Assembly: GCA_026391995.1 (NCBI GenBank)
Contig: JAPLCY010000139.1
Location: 1 to 8,667, forward strand
Source of the DNA: Candidatus Auribacterota bacterium
GTDB taxonomy: Bacteria; Auribacterota; Tritonobacteria; UBA1439
Length of the DNA: 8,667 nucleotides
Direction: 5' to 3'
Every line of letters starts with the position of its first letter. Positions within the stretch are counted from its first letter, which is position 1. Below are positions 1 to 6,346 of this stretch, one piece after another. The notes below the pieces were generated by a model, which was given only the letters and a program-made list of their open reading frames with translations, had not been told where the DNA came from and made no database searches. A program made the position numbers and the translations under genes.

Positions 1-1188
1 GAGGTCGTCGTCTATGACAGCCTCGAAAAGGGGCATCGCGGGGCTGTCCATGAGTCGGCGCGGCTGGTGGTCGGCACCATCGCCGACGGCGAAACGCTCG
101 CCGCGCTTCTCGCGGAGTCCGGGACCGAGGCGGTGATCCACTTTGCGGCCTACAGCCTGGTCGGCGAGTCGGTGGAGCAGCCGGCGCGCTACTTCATGAA
201 CAACGTCGCCAACGGCCTGGTCCTCCTCGAGGCGATGCGCCGGGCGGGGGTGCGAAGGATCGTATTCTCCTCGACGGCCGCGGTCTACGGAGCTCCCCGG
301 CGTGTGCCGATCGTGGAGGACGACCCGACGGAACCGATCAACCCGTACGGCGAATCGAAACTCCACTTCGAGACGATACTCGGACGTTACCACCAGGCGT
401 ATGGATGGGAGTGCGCCTGCCTGAGGTACTTCAATGCCGCCGGGGCTCACGATGTTTTCGGCGAAGATCATGAGCCCGAGACGCACCTCATACCGCTGGT
501 GTTGAGGGCGGCAATGGGGCGCGCCGGCAGCGTGCGTGTGTTCGGCAACGATTACGAAACGCCGGATGGCACCTGTGTTCGGGACTATATCCACGTGAGC
601 GACCTCGCTGAGGCGCACGTCCTCGCGCTCGGATGCGCGGGGATGCGGACCTATAATCTCGGTGACGGCCGCGGTTTCTCGGTGCGCGAGGTTATCCGGG
701 CGGCGCGGGACGTCACCGGCAGGGAGATCAGGGAGGAGCGCGCCCCCCGCAGGCCCGGCGATCCGCCGGTGCTGATCGCGGGCGCGGAGAAGATTCGCCG
801 CGAGCTCGGCTGGACACCGCGACGGGTGAGCCTGGAGGAGATCATCGGGAGCGCGTGGGAGTGGATGCAGCGATATCCGGCTCTGGAAAAGCGCCACGGA
901 CCTCGGTTTCTACCGCCAGGCCGCGCAGGCGCCGATGGCCGTTGCCGTCCGCCACCTGGGGAAGTTGATCATCGGCATCGGGACGGTGGGCGCGGTGGTC
1001 ATGGTTTCGCAGGTGCTCTTCCTGAACGGGGTCTGGCGCTGGGCCATGGACGCCCTCCCCGAGATCATCATCCGCGACGGCGAGGCGAGCAGTGCGGTGC
1101 CGCAACCACGCGTGGTGGAACGCACCCTGGCGGGCCGCAGTGCGTGGGCGGTGGTGATCGACACGACCGGGAAGACCCAGCGCCTTGA
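1..1188 (+). CDS. galE: UDP-glucose 4-epimerase, 5'-truncated by the window edge, with an aberrant 3' end
   Basis: The frame is open from base 1 (EVVVYDSLEKGHRG...), so the start lies upstream; by comparison with E. coli GalE about 25 residues holding the N-terminal NAD-binding glycine motif are missing. GalE is a cytoplasmic short-chain dehydrogenase interconverting UDP-glucose and UDP-galactose, feeding polysaccharide synthesis. Visible family motifs are VIHFAA (bases 136-153), GESVEQP, NNVANG, VFSSTAAVYG with the catalytic Ser/Thr region (about 262-291), the YxxxK pair in NPYGESK (about 340-360), LRYFNAAGA, and DYIHVSDLAEAH (about 586-621). The family usually ends just after the W-x-W-x-x-x-x-P pattern, seen here as SAWEWMQRYP (about 850-879). 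The frame instead runs on about 100 codons to TGA 1186-1188, through DNA that encodes the next protein in another frame. That tail is Gly/Arg/His-rich and not GalE-like. The identity is secure; the 3' end as given is only the first in-frame stop and is probably not the native terminus. Confidence 0.9.
   Translation, partial: EVVVYDSLEKGHRGAVHESARLVVGTIADGETLAALLAESGTEAVIHFAAYSLVGESVEQPARYFMNNVANGLVLLEAMRRAGVRRIVFSSTAAVYGAPRRVPIVEDDPTEPINPYGESKLHFETILGRYHQAYGWECACLRYFNAAGAHDVFGEDHEPETHLIPLVLRAAMGRAGSVRVFGNDYETPDGTCVRDYIHVSDLAEAHVLALGCAGMRTYNLGDGRGFSVREVIRAARDVTGREIREERAPRRPGDPPVLIAGAEKIRRELGWTPRRVSLEEIIGSAWEWMQRYPALEKRHGPRFLPPGRAGADGRCRPPPGEVDHRHRDGGRGGHGFAGALPERGLALGHGRPPRDHHPRRRGEQCGAATTRGGTHPGGPQCVGGGDRHDREDPAP
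861..934 (+). other. Probable lost N-terminus of the DUF1189-like gene at a suspected frameshift
   Basis: In the frame of the downstream membrane protein, bases 884-934 read WKSATDLGFYRQAAQAP, directly before the annotated Met at 935. This resembles the cytoplasmic lead-in that DUF1189-type proteins carry before their first helix. The frame is open back to TGA 827-829 but has no ATG, GTG or TTG before 935. In the adjacent frame, GTG 861 begins V-D-A-A-I-S-G-S-G-K with GGGAG (848-852) upstream at good spacing. One extra A in the A4 run at 887-890 would join the two as (M)DAAISGSGKSATDLGFYRQ. The same change would end galE at TGA 966-968. The sequence shows the open frames; the lesion itself is inferred. 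It could be an assembly or sequencing indel, or a real mutation. Confidence 0.45.
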
Positions 1189-1636
1189 CGAGAAGTACTC
1201 CGCGGGGGTGCTCGTCAGGAGGGAGGGCCTCACCGTGAACGCCGCGGGCAGAAGCATCGACCTGAGCTTCACACGCATCCGCGATCTCACCATCGACCGG
1301 GCATTCTTTCAGTCGCGCATCCTCGGCTATCCGCGGCTCGCCCTCTACGTGCTGGGGCTCTACGCCGCGCTCTCCGCCCTCCTGTCCGCGCAGGCCCTGT
1401 GCGGCGGCCTCGTGGGATATCTCCTCGCGCGCCTGCGACGCGTATCACGGGGTTTTGCGGAGGTCCTCAAGATGAGCATCTACGCACTCGTCCTCTCCTT
1501 CTGCTTTGTGTGCCTGGTATTTATCGCGGGCGTGGGTCTGGGCCCGTCCTATCTCCTGATCCTGTATGTCGGCGTGCATCTCGCATTTCTTTCCGCGGCG
1601 GTGCTCTCATGGAAGGGTGAAGCGCATGGTGCGTAA
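935..1636 (+). CDS. DUF1189-like polytopic membrane protein
   Basis: The protein is 233 residues from ATG 935. Hydrophobic segments lie at about residues 10-31, 135-166, 181-203 and 205-225, giving roughly four or five inner-membrane helices. Between the first and second lies a soluble domain of about 100 residues containing LPEIIIRDGEAS (41-52) and WAVVIDTTGK (71-80). The pattern of one helix, an LP-x-I-x-I-x-x-G motif, an 'IDTTGK' segment and a C-terminal helix bundle is what I know of DUF1189 proteins, whose function is not established; distantly they resemble Yip1-type membrane proteins. No good Shine-Dalgarno precedes 935, and protein-like sequence continues upstream in frame, so the true start is probably near 861 (see the separate entry). 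The TAA at 1634-1636 overlaps the next gene by 11 nt, implying translational coupling. Family assignment is from motif memory and moderately sure; membrane topology is clear. Confidence 0.65.
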   Translation: MAVAVRHLGKLIIGIGTVGAVVMVSQVLFLNGVWRWAMDALPEIIIRDGEASSAVPQPRVVERTLAGRSAWAVVIDTTGKTQRLDEKYSAGVLVRREGLTVNAAGRSIDLSFTRIRDLTIDRAFFQSRILGYPRLALYVLGLYAALSALLSAQALCGGLVGYLLARLRRVSRGFAEVLKMSIYALVLSFCFVCLVFIAGVGLGPSYLLILYVGVHLAFLSAAVLSWKGEAHGA

Positions 1637-2078
1637 GATCCTCGCGGTGTGGCCTGCCGTCCTGGCGCTGTGCATCTCCTCATGCAGCCGTGATCCTGCG
1701 CCCCTGTCTCTCGCGCGGGCGGCGATCCGGGTGGGGGACCGGGTGGTCAGTGTCGAGCTGGCGCGAAGGCCCGGCGAACAGGATCGCGGCCTGATGTTCC
1801 GGAAACGGCTCCGCGAGGACGAGGGAATGCTGTTTATCTATGATTCGCCGCGGGTCATGAGTTTCTGGATGAAGAACACCAGGATCCCCCTCAGTATCGC
1901 GTTTGTCGACGCGGGGGGGAAGATCGTGCATATCGAGGATATGCACCCCTACGACAGCGAGACGCGCCACGTGTGCCCCGTGCCCGCGCAGTACGCGCTT
2001 GAGATGAATCAGGGATGGTTTCAGAGAAATGGTGTGGGGGTGGGGCAGAAGATGGAAATCCCAAATTCCAAATCCTAA
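1626..2078 (+). CDS. DUF192 family lipoprotein
   Basis: A 150-residue protein from ATG 1626, chosen because it gives a clean lipoprotein signal: basic MVRK, a hydrophobic core, then lipobox I-S-S-C with Cys20 as the lipidation site. GGAAGG (1611-1616) is a plausible ribosome binding site. An earlier in-frame ATG at 1566 would bury the signal peptide. The mature part shows the DUF192 hallmarks: RGLMFR (54-59), EGMLFIYDSP (66-75), the FWMKNTRIPLSIAFVD block (80-95), HIEDMHP (102-108) and ALEMNQGWF (124-132). DUF192 proteins are small secreted beta-rich proteins of unproven biochemical role. The length fits the family plus the signal. The last residues, I-P-N-S-K-S, and the TAA at 2076-2078 are encoded by the heptamer repeat starting at 2056, so the native C-terminus appears to have been replaced or trimmed by repeat DNA; the family core is intact up to about residue 144. 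Confidence 0.85.
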   Translation: MVRKILAVWPAVLALCISSCSRDPAPLSLARAAIRVGDRVVSVELARRPGEQDRGLMFRKRLREDEGMLFIYDSPRVMSFWMKNTRIPLSIAFVDAGGKIVHIEDMHPYDSETRHVCPVPAQYALEMNQGWFQRNGVGVGQKMEIPNSKS

Positions 2079-2083
2079 AATTA
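2056..2083 (+). repeat. Heptamer repeat, direct orientation, block 1
   Basis: Four consecutive 7-nt units are visible: AAATCCC (2056-2062), AAATTCC (2063-2069), AAATCCT (2070-2076) and a degenerate AAAATTA (2077-2083). The block starts inside the DUF192 coding frame and supplies its final codons and stop. Its AT-rich composition contrasts sharply with the GC-rich flanks. Its function is unknown. Confidence 0.8.
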
Positions 2084-2108
2084 TGATATATCGCAAGAGA
2101 CGAGATAG

Positions 2109-2181
2109 AAATCCCAAATCCCAAATTTGTAGTTTTGGAAATAAGAAGCAGTTATTTGGGATTTGGGATTTTGGATTTATC
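2109..2181 (+). repeat. Heptamer repeat blocks forming an inverted repeat with 18-bp perfect arms
   Basis: The left arm is AAATCCC, AAATCCC, AAATTTG (2109-2129). The right arm is the reverse complement pattern ATTTGGG, ATTTGGG, ATTTTGG, ATTTATC (2154-2181). The segments AAATCCCAAATCCCAAAT (2109-2126) and ATTTGGGATTTGGGATTT (2154-2171) are perfectly complementary over 18 bp, with a 27-nt spacer. Transcribed, this would form a long stem-loop between the DUF192 stop and the fmt ribosome binding site. No T-tract characteristic of an intrinsic terminator follows. The right arm ends exactly one base before the Shine-Dalgarno begins at 2182. The structure is seen directly; any role in transcript processing, attenuation or fmt translation is inference. 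Confidence 0.85.
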
Positions 2182-2190
2182 AAGGAGGGG
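2182..2190 (+). promoter_or_regulatory. Strong Shine-Dalgarno that decides the fmt start
   Basis: AAGGAGGGG sits 2 nt before GTG 2193 (AGGAGG core at 2183-2188, 4 nt from the start codon). It directly abuts the heptamer repeat. This supports the GTG over the in-frame TTG at 2163, which lies inside the repeat and would add ten residues (MGFWIYQGGV) not found in the family. Confidence 0.8.
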
Positions 2191-2192
2191 TC

Positions 2193-3131
2193 GTGCGCAT
2201 AATCTTCATGGGTACGCCGCAGTTCGCCGTGCCGAGCCTCGAGGCGCTGGCGGGCAGCGGCGGGAAGCCGGCGGCGGTTATCACCCAGCCGGACCAGCCA
2301 CAGGGGAGGAGCCTTCGCGTCGCCCCGCCGCCCGTGAAAACGCGGGCCCTCTCGCTCGGCCTCGACGTGCTCCAGCCCACGAATCTTGCCGATCCCGGAT
2401 TCATGGAGCGGATCACGACTCTCGCGCCCGATCTGATCGCCGTGGTCGCCTACGGCGTATTTTTGCCCAGGATATTATGGGAGCTCCCGCCGCGCGGTAC
2501 GATCAACCTTCATCCGTCCCTGTTGCCGAGGTACCGGGGGGCCGCGCCGGTCCAGCACGCCATCCTCAACGGCGATGCCGAAACCGGCGTGACGGTCGCG
2601 TACCTGGGAGAGGGGATGGACGCGGGTGATATCATCATGCAGGAGCGGGTCGGGATCGAGCCTTCTGACACCGGGGAGACGCTCGGGCAGCGTCTCGCCG
2701 TGGAGGGTGCGCGGCTGCTCCTCAGTGCAATACAGGCAATTGAGAATGGGACAGCCCTGCGGGTGCCTCAGGACGGGGCGGCCGCCACGCAGGCGCCGAA
2801 ATTGGCGAAGGCGGACGGCCTTATCAACTGGCGGCTGTCCGCGGAGAGCGTGCTCAGACGCATCCGGGCGTTCCACCCGTGGCCGGGCGCCTATACCCAC
2901 TTCGCGGTGAATGGGCGGCGGGTCCGGGTCAAGATCCTCGATGCGTCGGTTGACCGGAGCGGCGCCGGCGCACCGGGGACCATTGCCGGATGCGGGTCGG
3001 AAGGCGTGCGCATAGGCACCGGCGAGGGCGTTCTGGTGGTCACCATGCTTCAGCCCGAGGGGAAGCGTGTGATGTCGGCAGCTGAGTTCACGATAGGGTG
3101 TAAGGGGCTGGAGGGGAGTGTGGCCGGGTGA
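2193..3131 (+). CDS. fmt: Methionyl-tRNA formyltransferase
   Basis: Fmt transfers a formyl group from 10-formyl-tetrahydrofolate to Met-tRNAfMet in the cytoplasm, enabling bacterial translation initiation. The protein is 312 residues from GTG 2193, close to the usual length, beginning (M)RIIFMGTPQFAVPS as is typical. The formyltransferase domain (about 1-185) shows QPDQPQGR (32-39) in the tRNA-contact loop region and the catalytic triad equivalents Asn105, His107 (INLHPSLLPRYRGAAP) and Asp143 (GMDAGD). The C-terminal OB-like domain (about 205-305) includes LINWRLSAESVLRRIRAF and HPWPGAY (228-234). The stop TGA 3129-3131 overlaps the GTG of rsmB, so the two are probably translationally coupled; fmt-rsmB is a common bacterial pair. 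No peptide deformylase gene is adjacent here, although def often neighbours fmt. Nothing essential appears to be missing. Confidence 0.97.
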   Translation: MRIIFMGTPQFAVPSLEALAGSGGKPAAVITQPDQPQGRSLRVAPPPVKTRALSLGLDVLQPTNLADPGFMERITTLAPDLIAVVAYGVFLPRILWELPPRGTINLHPSLLPRYRGAAPVQHAILNGDAETGVTVAYLGEGMDAGDIIMQERVGIEPSDTGETLGQRLAVEGARLLLSAIQAIENGTALRVPQDGAAATQAPKLAKADGLINWRLSAESVLRRIRAFHPWPGAYTHFAVNGRRVRVKILDASVDRSGAGAPGTIAGCGSEGVRIGTGEGVLVVTMLQPEGKRVMSAAEFTIGCKGLEGSVAG

Positions 3132-4576
3132 GGCGGCAGGGAGCGGGGGAGGCATCACCGGGGCTGCCGGGAAGAAGGGGCAAGGCGGGAGGCGCCTCGA
3201 AACAGCGTGTCTCCGTCCCCCCCCCGCGCGCCGGCCGTAATTCATCGTCGGGGAGCGGTGCCGGTGCCGGCCGGAAAATCAGCGGGCGTGAGGTCGCGCT
3301 CGCCATTCTTAGGAAGGTACTCAAAGGCAACCGCTTTATCGACGAGCTTCTCGAAACGGAGCTGGGCCGGCACGCCCCGCCTCCCGCCGAGCGCGGGCTT
3401 GCCACGGAGCTTGCCTACGGCTGCGTGCGGCGGCGCGGTACGCTGGACTGGGTTGTCGCGTCGTGCGCCGGGAGGCCGCTGGAACGGATCTCCGAGGGGT
3501 TGCGGGATATCCTGCGCATCGGCGTGTATCAGCTCCTCTATTGCGACCGCATCCCGGCCTACGCCGCGGTGCACGAAGCGGTCGAGCAGGCGAAACGGCA
3601 TGGGCCGCCCGGTTCCAGTCTGTTCGTGAACGCGGTCCTGCGCCAGGCATCGCGCACACTTTCCGCGCTCGCTTTCCCCCCGCGGGAGGCGGACCCTGCG
3701 CGCCACTGCGCGGTACTCCACTCGCATCCGCAGTGGCTCGTGGAGCGGTGGATCGGGCGGTGGGGGTATGACGCCGCGGAGGCGCTCTGTATCGCGGACA
3801 ACAGAACCCCGACCCTTACAGTCCGTGTCAACACGTTGAAGACCGATCGCGATTCGCTGATCGCGGCCCTCGCACGGGAAGGAGTGGACGCGGCGCCGAT
3901 CGAGGCTGATGAGGCGGCGGTGCGCCTGGGAGGTCTCTCCCGGCCGCTCGGGGAGATCGGCGCCTTCCGCGAGGGGCTCTTTCAGGTGCAGGACCTGTCC
4001 GGGATTCGGATCGCCAGGTTCCTCTCCGCACGCAAGGGGGAGAGGATCGCCGACCTGTGCGCCGCCCCCGGGGGCAAGGCGACGGCGATCGCGGAACTTA
4101 CCGGGGACGCGGTCGAGATCTGTTGCGTGGATCGCACCCCCGAGAAGGTCGCGATGATAGAGACAAACGCGCGGCGGCTCGGCGTGCGGTCGATCCGCAC
4201 CGTGGTGGGTGACGCGCGCGAGCCGGATGCGTGCGGCGGGGGCGCGCGGTTCGACCGCGTTCTCCTCGACGCGCCATGCTCCAACACGGGCGTGCTCGGG
4301 AGGAGGCCCGAGGTGCGGTGGCGGCTCACGCCGGATGATATCGCGAGGCTCGCGCTCCTCCAGCGTTCCCTCCTCGATGCGGCGTGGGGCAGTGTGCGGG
4401 CCGGCGGCGTGCTCGTCTACAGCACCTGCAGTGTCGAGCCCGAGGAAAACGAAGAGCTGGTGCGGGGGTTTGTGTCCGCGCACCACGCGGCGACGCTGGA
4501 AGAGGAGCTGCACATGCTTCCGCACCGCGATGGCTGCGACGGCGCCTACGCGGCGCGTCTGGTCAGGAAGGGGTGA
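3128..4576 (+). CDS. rsmB: 16S rRNA (cytosine-5) methyltransferase, RsmB/Sun family
   Basis: RsmB methylates C967 of 16S rRNA using S-adenosylmethionine. The GTG at 3128 overlaps the fmt stop in GTGA and is the only canonical start codon in this frame before the conserved region. Residues about 51-180 form the NusB-like RNA-binding domain (SGREVALAILRKV, FIDELLE, ELAYGCVRRRGTLDW, IPAYAAVHEAVEQAKR, FVNAVLR). The methyltransferase fold follows: VQDLSG (287-292), SAM motif DLCAAPGGKA (309-318), DAPCSNTG (381-388; Cys384 is the motif IV release cysteine) and STCSVEPEENEE (432-443; Cys434 is the expected nucleophile). At 482 residues it exceeds E. coli RsmB (about 429). The excess is a basic, Gly/Ser/Arg/Pro-rich N-terminal stretch of about 50 residues, encoded partly by a run of nine C (3217-3225). 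Function is confident; the N-terminal extension is odd. Confidence 0.95.
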   Translation: MRRQGAGEASPGLPGRRGKAGGASKQRVSVPPPRAGRNSSSGSGAGAGRKISGREVALAILRKVLKGNRFIDELLETELGRHAPPPAERGLATELAYGCVRRRGTLDWVVASCAGRPLERISEGLRDILRIGVYQLLYCDRIPAYAAVHEAVEQAKRHGPPGSSLFVNAVLRQASRTLSALAFPPREADPARHCAVLHSHPQWLVERWIGRWGYDAAEALCIADNRTPTLTVRVNTLKTDRDSLIAALAREGVDAAPIEADEAAVRLGGLSRPLGEIGAFREGLFQVQDLSGIRIARFLSARKGERIADLCAAPGGKATAIAELTGDAVEICCVDRTPEKVAMIETNARRLGVRSIRTVVGDAREPDACGGGARFDRVLLDAPCSNTGVLGRRPEVRWRLTPDDIARLALLQRSLLDAAWGSVRAGGVLVYSTCSVEPEENEELVRGFVSAHHAATLEEELHMLPHRDGCDGAYAARLVRKG

Positions 4577-4585
4577 GGAGATAGT

Positions 4586-6334
4586 ATGATTGTGCGCCCG
4601 TTGCGTTGCCGGTGCGTTGTCATTCTGTTGCTCCTGTGGCTCCCGGGGAGTGTTGTTGCCGCAGTTGAGGTCTCTCTCTTTCGCGGCGGGCCCCAACGGC
4701 AGGGCGGCGAGGGGGTGATCCCCGGCGCAGTGGAGGAGCTGTGGAGATTCAAGACGAGGGGTGAAGTCCGGAGCACGCCGGTTGTCGCGGCGGGACGCGC
4801 CTATATCACCGGCGATGACGGATTTCTCTACTGCCTTGACCTGAAGCGCGGGACGGAACTCTGGCGGTTTGACGCGCGGCACAAGGATTTGAGCACCCCC
4901 GCGGTGGCCGGGGGGAGGGTGTTCTTTCCATCGAGCGTCAGTGAGGGCGGCCCCGAAGGCGTCGAGTCTCGCGCCGTGCTATACTGCCTGGACGCCGCCA
5001 GCGGCGATGAGCTATGGAAGAAACGGATCCCCGCCATGATTGCCGCCTCACCCGCGTGCGCGGCGGGGCGCGTGTACGTCGTGGCGCTGAACAAGCGAAT
5101 CACGTGCCTGGATGCCGCCGACGGCAAGGATGTGTGGGATGCGGGCGTGCGCGGCGAGATCCTCTCTACGCCGATTGTCGTGGATGACCTGCTCTGTGAC
5201 CTGCTCTGGTTCGGCAGCGACGACAAATGTCTCTACTGCCTCGATGCCCAGAATGGCCGCCAGCAATGGAAATCTGATCTCAAGGCGGCGATCCACGCCG
5301 CACCTGCCGCCTCCGGCGGCAGGCTCTACGTAGGCACCACGGACGGCGTCATGCACTGCCTGGACGCCGATCACGGGAAGGAGACATGGAAGGCCAAGAC
5401 CGCCAAGGGAATCGCCGGGGCCGCGGCGATCGAGGGAGGGCGCGTGATCGTCGGCGCGTCCGACGGGAGCGGTTATTGCTGGGACGCGGTCACGGGCCAG
5501 CGTCTCTGGAAGGCGGGGGTGGGGGATGAAATCGTCGGCTCCCCCTGTGCGGTTGCCGGAAGAGCGGTGCTGGGGAGCGTGAGCGGATCGCTCTGCGGTA
5601 TTGATGCCAAAAGCGGGAGGCAGCTCTGGAAGTACCAACTGCCGGCGAAGCTCATCTCTTCGCCGACGCTCGCGGGGGAACTGCTGCTGATCGGCTCCAC
5701 GAAGGGGACGGTCCACTGTCTCGGCCCGAAGAAGGCGCGGCCGGCCGTCGAGCGCACAACGGGGCCGATGACGGACGTCCAGGCAACGGAGGGGATCGCG
5801 GCCGCCATGAAGTTCATCGCCGCCGGCCGCTACCGCGACGCGGCGGTGGTCGCGCGGGGGGTGATCGACGCGCGGGCCGAATCAGCCCCGGCGCACCTGC
5901 AGCTCGCCCGCGCCTGTGAGGGGCTCGAGGAGCTTGGCCCTGCCGACAGGGAGTACAAGCTCGCCGTGCAGCTCGATCCACGCGCCGCCCTTTACCGTAA
6001 CGCGTTCGGCAAGTATCTTGCGCGCATGGGACGCGTGCGGGAGGCAATGAGGGAGTTCGGCTACGCCAAGGAGTATGCCCCCTCGGACGCGGAGGCCTAT
6101 CTCAACTGCGGCACGCTGCTCCTCACGGAGGGAAAGACCGCCGAGGCGGAACGGGAGTGCCTCGCCGCCCTCGATCGGAAGGCGGATGATCCCGGGACGT
6201 TCCTCTGCCTCGCGGAGATATATCTTGGAAAACCTGATTACCGCGGGGCGCGCGACTACCTGGAGCGGTGCCTCAAGGCGGATCCCGGGAACGCGCGGGC
6301 GAAAACGCTGCTCGACGGCATGGGGAAGCGGTAG
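4586..6334 (+). CDS. Secreted PQQ-like eight-bladed beta-propeller with C-terminal TPR domain
   Basis: A 582-residue protein with a GAGGAG ribosome binding site (4575-4580), starting 9 nt after rsmB. Residues 1-26 (MIVRPLRCRCVVILLLLWL...VVAA) look like a Sec signal peptide, so the protein probably acts in the periplasm or at the surface. Residues about 48-380 hold eight repeats of about 40 residues with the pattern G-x-x-Y-C-L-D-x-x-x-G-x-x-x-W; the tryptophans are at 53, 93, 144, 184, 228, 268, 308 and 348. This is the PQQ/BamB-type propeller fold, with an insertion in the second repeat (about 117-130). Residues about 398-580 form four to five TPR units ending in LDPR, APSD, KADD, ADPG-type turns. 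Propeller-TPR architecture suggests a protein-binding scaffold. The PQQ-repeat name does not imply cofactor binding or enzyme activity, and no catalytic site is apparent. It could be a divergent BamB-like assembly factor, but TPRs are not part of classical BamB. Confidence 0.85.
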   Translation: MIVRPLRCRCVVILLLLWLPGSVVAAVEVSLFRGGPQRQGGEGVIPGAVEELWRFKTRGEVRSTPVVAAGRAYITGDDGFLYCLDLKRGTELWRFDARHKDLSTPAVAGGRVFFPSSVSEGGPEGVESRAVLYCLDAASGDELWKKRIPAMIAASPACAAGRVYVVALNKRITCLDAADGKDVWDAGVRGEILSTPIVVDDLLCDLLWFGSDDKCLYCLDAQNGRQQWKSDLKAAIHAAPAASGGRLYVGTTDGVMHCLDADHGKETWKAKTAKGIAGAAAIEGGRVIVGASDGSGYCWDAVTGQRLWKAGVGDEIVGSPCAVAGRAVLGSVSGSLCGIDAKSGRQLWKYQLPAKLISSPTLAGELLLIGSTKGTVHCLGPKKARPAVERTTGPMTDVQATEGIAAAMKFIAAGRYRDAAVVARGVIDARAESAPAHLQLARACEGLEELGPADREYKLAVQLDPRAALYRNAFGKYLARMGRVREAMREFGYAKEYAPSDAEAYLNCGTLLLTEGKTAEAERECLAALDRKADDPGTFLCLAEIYLGKPDYRGARDYLERCLKADPGNARAKTLLDGMGKR

Positions 6335-6346
6335 GGGATAAGGACA

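Noticed and set aside
2082..2087. Possible -10 box TATGAT upstream of fmt
   Set aside because: No matching -35 hexamer lies at normal spacing; AT-rich repeat DNA yields such hexamers by chance.
2109..2181. Intrinsic transcription terminator at the 18-bp hairpin
   Set aside because: The stem is long and not GC-rich, the loop is 27 nt, and no T-run follows; the next bases are the fmt Shine-Dalgarno.
2109..2181. CRISPR-like or insertion-sequence remnant
   Set aside because: The units are 7 nt and contiguous without unique spacers, and no transposase fragment or flanking target duplication is visible.
1680..2183. A 167-residue minus-strand open frame starting MINPKSQIPN
   Set aside because: Its N-terminus is translated heptamer repeat and the rest is antisense to the DUF192 gene. 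Such repeat-derived peptides look protein-like only because of the period.
3242..4882. A 546-residue minus-strand open frame opposite rsmB
   Set aside because: It lies opposite a fully motif-supported gene, is rich in Arg/Pro/His as expected of an antisense shadow in GC-rich DNA, and has no recognisable domain.
4586..6334. A quinoprotein dehydrogenase
   Set aside because: The PQQ-type repeat is structural here; I see no dehydrogenase catalytic or cofactor-binding residues, and the TPR tail argues for a scaffold.
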